From a virus: a stretch of 27,079 nucleotides of DNA. The DNA is taken from IMG/VR virus record IMGVR_UViG_3300021354_000030, positions 1 to 27,079 of that record, one strand, 5' to 3'. The notes beneath the pieces were generated by a model. It ran no database searches. It was given only the letters and a program-made list of their open reading frames with translations, and was not told the DNA's origin. The position numbers and the translations under genes are program-made. Shown piece after piece: positions 6,150-13,279 of the stretch; the stretch's first letter is position 1, and each line of letters opens with the position of its first letter.

Positions 6150-9100
6150 GAAACAATCTCAAAGATATTAAATCTTGGCATACCCATAGATCCACCACCG
6201 GATTGCATGTGGACTTTTAGATAAACATAAGGTTGATTGATGGTCTGGTAAAAAGAAGTTGATCCAGAAAAGAATCTTGACTCAATTGCCGCCCCACTTT
6301 TATTATACGCTACCCAAAGTACATTATTAGCGCCATCTCTAACCTCTATGTTATATGTACTTAACGACGTTTGGCAATCAAGGGTTAATAGAATATTAGT
6401 TGTTTGCCCCACGTTAGCTTTATAAATATATGGCCCCATGGTTTCTTCATACAAAGTCGCATAGGTATACGATGATGATTCAAATTTATCCGAAGCGCCA
6501 TAGGCGTGACTTGCTATATTGGACGGCTTTCTAACAAGCACCGTGTTGAATACAGCGCTTCCATACTTGTTGATGCACCACCCATTTTGGCCTGAATTAG
6601 CGTTTGGGAAATCTACGCTGCCGTCATAATTGCTGGAATATAAGTTGCTTCTCCAAATACCACTATTGAATACAGCGTCCCCGTTTCCATTGATAAGAAA
6701 CCCAGTAGTGGAAGTGTAGTTTAATGACCTAATTGCGCCGTTAGGACCATCCAGGGTAATTAGCGCAGAATTGATCGTCCCCGATGCGAGTTTATCCGCG
6801 ATCAGTGTGCCGTTGACGATGACATTTCCGTTGAGCCGGATATTGGTTCCAATCCATTCGCCGGGGTAACTGGCTGCGGACGTACAGGAGTATGAGCTTC
6901 CACTGCTGTCGATAACCCAGTCGCCAATGACCGGGTTGGTTCCTGCAAGAGAGACGATAGCGTTCCACGCCGACCCGGCACCGAATAAGCCTGACAATGT
7001 TGTGAAAACACCTCCTCGAATCCCATTGACGGAACGGACCAGTGTCAGCTCGTCAGACAAATTATCCGCAGCAGAATACGCTCTCCACATCATGAAGCTG
7101 TAGTTGCTGGGGAAATAGCCGCCACTGTTGGTGTAACTCCAAATGGTGTTTGAGCCGTAGTCATTCCATGCGCCATAATTGCTGCCAGCGGAACGATATT
7201 GCAATACTGGCGTTCCCGTAAGGCCCGACGACGTGATCGTAAAGGTAATCGTTTGGGGGGTGTAATTCCCGCTGCTATCCTGGGCGACCACCACCGATGT
7301 TGCTCCAAGCCGAAGAACTTTTCCGTCTACGCCTTGTTTTGCTTTGCTGACGGTAAAAATCCTATCAATCGTCACGGAGCCTTTGCTTGCCCGGACAGTG
7401 ATATTTGCAACGTCCGAGGTCATCGCGTGGGCGTCGTCGAGAGATATGCTTTGGCCGGATACATTAGGGGCGTTACAACCCGTGTAACTTGGGGTACTGA
7501 ACTGCCATCCTTCCGCGCTCGATACGTCCGTTGCTCCTCGATACACTTTGGCTATGGTTGTAGCCCCTTGGTAGGACGCGACATTTCCTTTTGAATCCGC
7601 CGATAAAAGCTGCGCCTCGTTGGATAGGTAAAGCCACAGTGCGTCAGACCCTTCCTGAACTTTCGCCAGTGTGACAGAGTCCGTATAGGTGACCGAGTTA
7701 TAAACCGCCGTTGCTTTGAAAGTGACGACGCTGGTCGCCATACCCGCTGGGTCGATAGTTAATTGAAGCCCTGCCGTCGAAAGAGATCCTGTGTAACTGC
7801 CACTGGTGACGGACCACGAAATGGCGGGTGCGGATGAACCAAGACCTTGAGCTGTCGCCGTCAAAACAATTGAAGCTGGAGTAATCGTTGTCGCTGGAGC
7901 TTTAGGTACGACAAACACTTCCGCAGAAGGGGTCAGGGTCAAATTGCGAATCTGACTGTTGTTAATCTTTCCAGCTTCAATGATCGGTACACCCCACTCG
8001 TCATAGAGTCCGAAGGAGCCGCCGTACAGTCTCAAGTTAGAAGCCTTATCGAGCCGCCATCCATTAAAAGGATAAGTCGTAGGGCCATTCGATGCTGCCC
8101 ATGAATAAGACTTTAGGTCCCCATAAATTTGGGCATCGCCGATAAATCCTTGTTGGATATTGGCCGACTTCATGTAGACGCCGGGTTGGATCGTCAGGGT
8201 TTTCCCGCTGCCATCGGGTGCTGTGATTGTCTGCGGCGTGGTATAGACGATGAAAGGAATATTCGTGTCACTTGTTGACGCCCAAGTCCAGGTGCCACCG
8301 GCTGCTTTACATTCTGCCTGGGTGGTCTTTCCCGCAATCGAGCAAGTGCCTTTATAAGTCTCTGGGTTACCTACAGCAAATCGATCTGCTCGGACAAAGA
8401 AATCTGAGATGTTCCCGTCATTGTAGAGTCCAAATCCTGAGACCAGCCCCCGCACGTCCGTCTTGACCATATACTGAGCAGCAAGGCCAGTGGGGCCACT
8501 GACAATCCCAGAAGTTGTGGAAATAGCGGCTTCGTCTTCGCCGATTTTTTTGCCAAGGTCTTTCCATAGCTGCGTGTTAGCAATTTGTGCCTCAAGGCTA
8601 AGAGCTGTTCCTTTGATTCCGGTTTTGGTCTTTGGGTAGTAGTTGCTGAATAGGCCCTCTGAGTCTCGCACTCGAACCCAGAAATACCAAGAAACGCTTA
8701 AATCTGGCGGCACATAAACGAACATCGAACCATTGCTTTCGCCTAACTTAGAGGCCGTAGCGATGTCGTTTGTAACGCTTGCCCACACTTCCACTACGTC
8801 GAGATCACCGATGTACGGTATGGCCCATTTGACGACGATGTATCCAATCCCGCTTTCAGTCGCCAGATAAGTGGGGTCTGCGGGTGGACCATCCCAAACG
8901 GAACCAACTTCGACGGTCAGGGTGTTACTGACTGCGGATTTGTTATTGCTATCGCCTGAGTATTGAGCCACAAAAGAATACGTCCCTTTCGGGAGTTGGG
9001 ATGTGATAGTTGCCATGCCCTGAGACAATGGAACTAGGTTTATCCCCATAAGGGCGCCGTCTTGCTGGAATGCAATAGTCCCTGTCGGGGCTGTACCCAA

Positions 9101-9391
9101 CACCGTCGCCGTCAAAGTGAATGATTGTTGCGTGAGCGGTTTGATGGGACTGATTGTCAAAACGACAGAGGATTGCCCGCTGGGAGGAGGGGTTGGGCCG
9201 CCACCATCGGGAGGAGGATTACCGCCGCCGCCGCCAGGACCTGGATTACCGCCCCCACCAGAAGACGTTGTCGTAGTCGTTGAGAGCTTGGTGACTTTTT
9301 CAGAAACGCCCGCTAGTGCGTTGCGAATGTCCTGAAGAAAACCGCGAAGGTTCGGATCTGTAATTCCAGGTGGGACGCCACGAATGCCCAT
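6146..9391 (-). CDS. large tail fibre or tip attachment-like protein, 1081 aa
   Basis: Domains in order: a short N-terminal anchor (residues 1-40); a Gly/Pro-rich hinge (about 44-74); a bacterial Ig-like domain (about 77-163, LTATVLGTAPTGTIAFQQDG...YSGDSNNKSA); a fibronectin III-like domain (about 168-262) ending WVRVRDSEGLFSNYY; then a region like the C-terminal part of lambda J-type tip proteins (ISTTSGIVSGPTGLAAQYMV, FFVRADRFAV, FIVYTTPQTI, ADKLASGTI). A Cys pair occurs in YKGTCSIAGKTTQAECKAAGG. More Ig-like repeats (about 500-780) and a C-terminal lectin-like beta domain complete it. It probably binds the host receptor. AAGGAGGT precedes the ATG, which overlaps the upstream stop by one base. 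Confidence 0.8.
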   Translation of the reverse strand: MGIRGVPPGITDPNLRGFLQDIRNALAGVSEKVTKLSTTTTTSSGGGGNPGPGGGGGNPPPDGGGPTPPPSGQSSVVLTISPIKPLTQQSFTLTATVLGTAPTGTIAFQQDGALMGINLVPLSQGMATITSQLPKGTYSFVAQYSGDSNNKSAVSNTLTVEVGSVWDGPPADPTYLATESGIGYIVVKWAIPYIGDLDVVEVWASVTNDIATASKLGESNGSMFVYVPPDLSVSWYFWVRVRDSEGLFSNYYPKTKTGIKGTALSLEAQIANTQLWKDLGKKIGEDEAAISTTSGIVSGPTGLAAQYMVKTDVRGLVSGFGLYNDGNISDFFVRADRFAVGNPETYKGTCSIAGKTTQAECKAAGGTWTWASTSDTNIPFIVYTTPQTITAPDGSGKTLTIQPGVYMKSANIQQGFIGDAQIYGDLKSYSWAASNGPTTYPFNGWRLDKASNLRLYGGSFGLYDEWGVPIIEAGKINNSQIRNLTLTPSAEVFVVPKAPATTITPASIVLTATAQGLGSSAPAISWSVTSGSYTGSLSTAGLQLTIDPAGMATSVVTFKATAVYNSVTYTDSVTLAKVQEGSDALWLYLSNEAQLLSADSKGNVASYQGATTIAKVYRGATDVSSAEGWQFSTPSYTGCNAPNVSGQSISLDDAHAMTSDVANITVRASKGSVTIDRIFTVSKAKQGVDGKVLRLGATSVVVAQDSSGNYTPQTITFTITSSGLTGTPVLQYRSAGSNYGAWNDYGSNTIWSYTNSGGYFPSNYSFMMWRAYSAADNLSDELTLVRSVNGIRGGVFTTLSGLFGAGSAWNAIVSLAGTNPVIGDWVIDSSGSSYSCTSAASYPGEWIGTNIRLNGNVIVNGTLIADKLASGTINSALITLDGPNGAIRSLNYTSTTGFLINGNGDAVFNSGIWRSNLYSSNYDGSVDFPNANSGQNGWCINKYGSAVFNTVLVRKPSNIASHAYGASDKFESSSYTYATLYEETMGPYIYKANVGQTTNILLTLDCQTSLSTYNIEVRDGANNVLWVAYNKSGAAIESRFFSGSTSFYQTINQPYVYLKVHMQSGGGSMGMPRFNIFEIVS

Positions 9392-11841
9392 CAGACCTCC
9401 TTGATTTCGTCCATGGTGCTTGCGAAAGACACCGTTGCAACCGAAACATCTCCATCAAGTGCCAGCTTATAGGCGGTATACCTCAGCGTGACAGGAATTC
9501 TGAAGGGGGTGACATTAGGGAGCGGATACATCCCCTTGGGGGTGACCCCTTCGGCCGTCCCAAAAGTAGCCAGTAGCGTAGTCGAAGCGCCATCCCATCC
9601 GTAAAGTTTTAAAGTCAAGGTGGCCGTCTCGTAGACCTCAGACGGAGAAATAAGCTGGGCTACCCCAAAGGTCGAGGGTTTGCCAAGTTCGAATGCTTTA
9701 CTGACCCAATGATATGGTTTCTTCGTTAAGCCTCTGTTCCACTGCTTGATGTTGCCCGTGCTATCAACGAACTTCAGGGTGTCGGTGTAGAGGTCCGTAT
9801 AAAAGCCCACGGCTGAAAGGGAGAGATCCGCAAAATCGCCGGTCACCGTGTCAAAGATAAAGGCTTTTCGGGTGCCATCCGTGGCTTTATAAGATCCGAC
9901 ATAACGACCTTCTGCGTGACCCCCGATAATTGTGGTCGGGTTATAAAGCTGCCATTGCGCCCTGGTCAACTTGTCTTGGGTCAGATTTTTAACTTCTGCT
10001 CCGTCGATTGCCATTAAGCCTTCAGGTCCTGCGTAGACCCCAAATGTACCCATATCCACAATTGACTGATGCGAGACGCAAGCAGCGGAAATCTGAAGTT
10101 TGAGCATCGACCAGGAACTTGGATCGTTTCCGATCATGATGTACGGCATTTGGGAAGTTAAGACAGCTACCCCAGATGCGGTGGCTACGAGGCCCATGAT
10201 GTCGGCATCGGTCGCAGTTTGATATGCAACTGGATATGCGTATGGGACATATGGGACGGAAGCGTAAATGGTTCTGTCTTTAAACCCGGCAATGACACCA
10301 TTCGGAGCGGAAATGATCCCTTTAACGCCTTGTGGAGGTGGGTACCATCCGGTCGTTGTCAAAGGTTCGCCAAGCTGCGCGTCGGTCAGTTTGTCGACAA
10401 AAATATTGCCGTCGGACTTGAGCTGAATGGTCTGAGTGGTTTGAGTCGGGTCAGTTCTGTAGACCTTGATGATGTTGTATTTGGTGCCGTCCGTGGTGAG
10501 AGAATCCGTTGTTACCAGACGGAATGTTCCAGTCTCATCAGTTCTATAAAGGCGAACCTCGATTAGGTCCGTCACGTCGTTCATCGACCAGCCCGAAAGC
10601 CCCGAGGTGATTGTGAACGAGTTTGGGCCAAAGGTAACAGGGGATCCTGGGACGACGTCAAAAGGATTAGTCGGAGTCGATGGAGCTGACTCGTCGCCGT
10701 AAGCGTTCACATAAGTGATGCAGTAAGCCCGTGATCTAAGGGTATCAATAGCCGCAGCATCGACCCATGTGCCTACCGTTGCGCCGCCGCCAGGATAGCT
10801 TGTAATGGTTGATTGAGTTATGTCCGTGCCGTTATCAACTGACACGGTTGTGGCATTGGAAAAGGAATTTGAAGCTGGGGCAAACAGGGAAAACTTTACC
10901 GTGGGATCAGCGGTTACAGTCCCAGCAAGAGAATCTGGCGCCGTTGCAGAAAGTCCATCTAGCGAAAAGTTGTTTAGGTCTACAACGGTGACGTTCCATA
11001 ATTTAGATCCGGCATCCGTTGGGAAATGGTTAGGCCAGCTTTGACCCGCTTTTCGCCTCGATAAAACAACTTGGTCTCCTGTAATGAGACCGTGGCCAGA
11101 AAGATTGAATGTGATAGTCGTGGTTCGTACTGCGGTTGCCCCAGATCCCGTTTGTGTCGTCTTTTTTATGACGTCGCAATTTTTCCAAGTCTTTTTGTTA
11201 CCGGCCAGAGTGATGACAGATAAAGTGTCACCGTCGCCTTGCAAGTTGATATTAGTGATGGTTAGCCCAGATGTTGGGAATCCAGGACATGAAACAATCA
11301 GTTTGACGCCTTTATCAAGTGGTGCGGCAAGTGTGGGCGATATTTTTATCGTGGCGTCTGCGTTTGAGCTTATGACTGTGCCTAGGACGTCACCCTGACG
11401 AATCTGATAAGTAGGCGGCGAGTAGATATCTGCGGGTTTAGGGACCCCTAAGCGTTTCGAACCGGTGATCGTGCTTGCATTGTTGATGACCGTGAAGTTT
11501 CTGTAATCAACGATTCGAACATAATCCGTCGTGTCTGCTGGGACCGAGGCTGTTGGATATTTGCTGTAGTAGCAACGCTGATACTGGTCATTGGCTACGG
11601 GAGAGCGAACGATATCCCAATCGCCATTTGCGATGACTTCTTGGGTTTGGGTGTAATCAAAGATAGTGACGCCATTGATGTCGTGATAAGCGGTGGTCGT
11701 GTTTCCTGAGTCATCCAAATAACCACGAAGATCACCTGAGCGAAAATCACAATCCGTCGCTTCGCTGGCTTCAGATTCCCCAAGGCGCTGGATAGCAATC
11801 CGTTTGTTGAGTCCGGTGAAAGCGGGGACTGTGATTCTCAT
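9391..11841 (-). CDS. tail nozzle / tail tubular protein B-like structural protein, 816 aa
   Basis: The opening MRITVPAFTGLNKRIAIQRL, followed by EASEATDCDFRSGDLRGYLD, is the signature start of podoviral nozzle (T7 gp12-like) proteins: a short strand, 'A..A.N...RSG.L', then a large propeller-like body. Length is close to T7 gp12 (about 794 aa). Beta-rich insertions are visible, including GHGLITGDQVVLS and an Ig/FN3-like segment RAYCITYVNAYGDESAP. The second half (IGNDPSSWSMLKLQISAAC...FGVYAGPEGLMAIDG) is typical of these proteins. The nozzle hexamer closes the tail tube below the adaptor. Six bases separate the start from the 33-aa ORF upstream; the ribosome site is weak, so coupling is likely. 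Confidence 0.8.
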   Translation of the reverse strand: MRITVPAFTGLNKRIAIQRLGESEASEATDCDFRSGDLRGYLDDSGNTTTAYHDINGVTIFDYTQTQEVIANGDWDIVRSPVANDQYQRCYYSKYPTASVPADTTDYVRIVDYRNFTVINNASTITGSKRLGVPKPADIYSPPTYQIRQGDVLGTVISSNADATIKISPTLAAPLDKGVKLIVSCPGFPTSGLTITNINLQGDGDTLSVITLAGNKKTWKNCDVIKKTTQTGSGATAVRTTTITFNLSGHGLITGDQVVLSRRKAGQSWPNHFPTDAGSKLWNVTVVDLNNFSLDGLSATAPDSLAGTVTADPTVKFSLFAPASNSFSNATTVSVDNGTDITQSTITSYPGGGATVGTWVDAAAIDTLRSRAYCITYVNAYGDESAPSTPTNPFDVVPGSPVTFGPNSFTITSGLSGWSMNDVTDLIEVRLYRTDETGTFRLVTTDSLTTDGTKYNIIKVYRTDPTQTTQTIQLKSDGNIFVDKLTDAQLGEPLTTTGWYPPPQGVKGIISAPNGVIAGFKDRTIYASVPYVPYAYPVAYQTATDADIMGLVATASGVAVLTSQMPYIMIGNDPSSWSMLKLQISAACVSHQSIVDMGTFGVYAGPEGLMAIDGAEVKNLTQDKLTRAQWQLYNPTTIIGGHAEGRYVGSYKATDGTRKAFIFDTVTGDFADLSLSAVGFYTDLYTDTLKFVDSTGNIKQWNRGLTKKPYHWVSKAFELGKPSTFGVAQLISPSEVYETATLTLKLYGWDGASTTLLATFGTAEGVTPKGMYPLPNVTPFRIPVTLRYTAYKLALDGDVSVATVSFASTMDEIKEV

Positions 11842-11847
11842 AAGTTC

Positions 11848-11949
11848 TTACGCCGTTGAGGTAACTGAAGTGTTGGGTGCAATCGGCCAAGGAATCGTGA
11901 TAGCTGCGATTTCATCCACCGTTGTGCAAGCTGCAATACGACTAGTCAT
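11848..11949 (-). CDS. 33-aa ORF between the zinc-ribbon and nozzle genes
   Basis: An ATG at 11949 starts a 33-codon frame: MTSRIAACTTVDEIAAITIP, then WPIAPNTSVTSTA. Its ATG overlaps the stop of the 60-aa gene by eight bases (ATGACTAG). Its stop lies six bases before the nozzle ATG, which itself lacks a clear ribosome site. It fills exactly the only gap in this stretch of the operon, so it is either a tiny virion protein or a leader ORF carrying ribosomes to the nozzle gene. No family is recognised. Confidence 0.5.
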   Translation of the reverse strand: MTSRIAACTTVDEIAAITIPWPIAPNTSVTSTA

Positions 11950-12124
11950 CGTGCGGCCCCCAGTGGCCTTTTGGGCATGAAGAAGCGCGAAATTTTACTT
12001 TTACTTTCATAAAACACAAACATTTAGCACACTGGGTGGTTGGTATTAGATGCTCGCACTTCTTGCAAATATCGTATCGGGCTTGTGCTTCTGGTTGTTT
12101 CAAAAACAGGTCAGGTGATTTCAT
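11942..12124 (-). CDS. small four-to-six-cysteine zinc-ribbon protein, 60 aa
   Basis: Reading from the ATG at 12124, which overlaps the previous gene by 14 bases, gives MKSPDLFLKQPEAQARYDIC and a cysteine-rich core. The cysteines are Cys20 and Cys23 (CKKC), Cys32, Cys35 and Cys37 (CAKCLC), and Cys50 (CPKGHW). The order 'R..IC..C........C..C.CFM..K.......CP.G.W' is that of a short zinc-binding protein found beside tail-fibre genes in marine T4-like phages. Its function is unknown there too. A longer in-frame start at 12211 would add 29 residues overlapping the upstream gene and is less likely. Confidence 0.75.
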   Translation of the reverse strand: MKSPDLFLKQPEAQARYDICKKCEHLIPTTQCAKCLCFMKVKVKFRASSCPKGHWGPHDD

Positions 12125-12521
12125 AGTCAGGTACACCATCAGGTAAGCCCGTGTCAGGGTTAACTTTAACCCATGCGTGCAAAGGCTGGCTCCATACGTA
12201 AGTGTTACCATCTATAGGGTACGGAATAGGCGGCACCCACTCTGTTGTCTGAGGTTCAAGAACCCAATCGGGGTAAGGCTTAGGCGACAAAAATACATTT
12301 AATGTTGCATCATAGCTGTAATCTATTCCAGCATAGCGACCACGGAAGTTGCCGTTATAGCTTGTCTGCTTCCAAATCGTGTCATAGCCGAAAAGATCCT
12401 GCAAAAAAGCTACACCTAAAGGCTCAGACTCTGGAAAAATAGTATCGTCTAGCGCCGCATTATTTACAGCAGTTACGTTGATAACAACGTTGTTTTCATT
12501 AAGTTGTGCAAAATATGCCAT
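12111..12521 (-). CDS. small tail-region structural protein of the cyanophage/pelagiphage type, 136 aa
   Basis: Recognisable segments are MAYFAQLNENNVVINVTAVNN, GVAFLQDLFGYDTIWKQTSY, NGNFRGRYAGIDYSYDATLN, PPIPYPIDGNTYVWSQPLHAW and a hydrophilic end. This order (start 'MAxFAxLNxxNxV', then 'LFG...W.QTSYNGNFR..YAG.GY.YD', then 'PKP.PSW', then 'P.PYP.DG..Y.W') matches a family very common beside fibre genes in marine myoviruses. Those proteins have been reported as virion-associated, but I know of no defined role. The ATG overlaps the glycine-rich adhesin stop by one base (TAATG). Confidence 0.85.
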   Translation of the reverse strand: MAYFAQLNENNVVINVTAVNNAALDDTIFPESEPLGVAFLQDLFGYDTIWKQTSYNGNFRGRYAGIDYSYDATLNVFLSPKPYPDWVLEPQTTEWVPPIPYPIDGNTYVWSQPLHAWVKVNPDTGLPDGVPDYEIT

Positions 12522-13279
12522 TAGAATTTAATGCTCCCAGCGCCTGTGAATATATAGGTTTTTATACCGCCAGAATTTGTATACGTTGGAGATCCAATTG
12601 TAGCCACTGCATCAGCGTAAGAACTTGGATATGAAATAATTACCGCGCCGTTGGCTCCAGTACCGCCATAACCGCCAGAGCACCCATCACCAGTCCCGCC
12701 CCCACAACATTTACCGCCTTGACCACCACCACCGCCAGCACCGTATGCGGAACCGCCGCCGCCCGCTACCGAACAACCTCCTGCTCCAGCCGTTCCACCG
12801 CCCGAACTGGTATACGGCGAATTTCCTCCTGCGCCACCCGGTTGAGGTGTAGTATCAGTACACTGACCGGACCCAGAGCAAGACCCCGTAGAGCCGTTAT
12901 TACCACCCGCACCTGCCGTCCCTCCAGAGCCACCGGGACATCCGTTAACACCGCCGCCTCCTGCACCGCCCCCAGCAGCTGGTAGACCGAAAACGGAAGA
13001 TGATGTTCCAGATGAGCCACCGACACCACTAGCATCGCATCCAGTGCCGGGGGAAGTGCTTCTGGCCCCGCCAGAACCTATGCTGATAGGATATGTAGTT
13101 CCTATGGCAATTGCATATGCGCCTGTAGCATATCCACCAGATCCAGCGCCGCCACCTCCGGTCCCAGACGTTCCTCCAACGGCACCAGCACCGCCACCAC
13201 CACCACCACCGATAATCGCGTAATTAACGGATGACAATCTTCTACCACTACCCAAAAACATTTGAAGTATTCCAGACAT
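12521..13279 (-). CDS. glycine-rich tail adhesin, 252 aa
   Basis: The start MSGILQMFLGSGRRLSSVNY (ATG at 13279, TAATG overlap with the previous stop) leads into a central region (about residues 24-215) dominated by Gly runs separated by Ser, Ala and Thr. Many Cys occur late (CNGCPGG-type spacing, GKCCGGGTG). It closes with ADAVATIGSPTYTNSGGIKTY and IFTGAGSIKF. This is the standard layout of phage glycine-rich-domain fibre tips, where polyglycine II helices carry variable receptor-binding loops (as in S16-type gp38). The position after the long fibre gene suggests it forms or caps its tip. A GTG at 13309 would add ten residues and has no support. Confidence 0.8.
   Translation of the reverse strand: MSGILQMFLGSGRRLSSVNYAIIGGGGGGGAGAVGGTSGTGGGGAGSGGYATGAYAIAIGTTYPISIGSGGARSTSPGTGCDASGVGGSSGTSSSVFGLPAAGGGAGGGGVNGCPGGSGGTAGAGGNNGSTGSCSGSGQCTDTTPQPGGAGGNSPYTSSGGGTAGAGGCSVAGGGGSAYGAGGGGGQGGKCCGGGTGDGCSGGYGGTGANGAVIISYPSSYADAVATIGSPTYTNSGGIKTYIFTGAGSIKF

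Noticed and set aside
12157-12172. Perfect inverted repeat GGGTTAA-CT-TTAACCC
   Set aside because: It lies inside the coding end of the 136-aa gene, and matches the shared spacer element at only about 10 of 14 positions; probably chance.
12719-12985. Thr/Arg/Ser-rich + strand frame
   Set aside because: Shadow of the glycine-rich adhesin; composition is dictated by GGN codons read in reverse.
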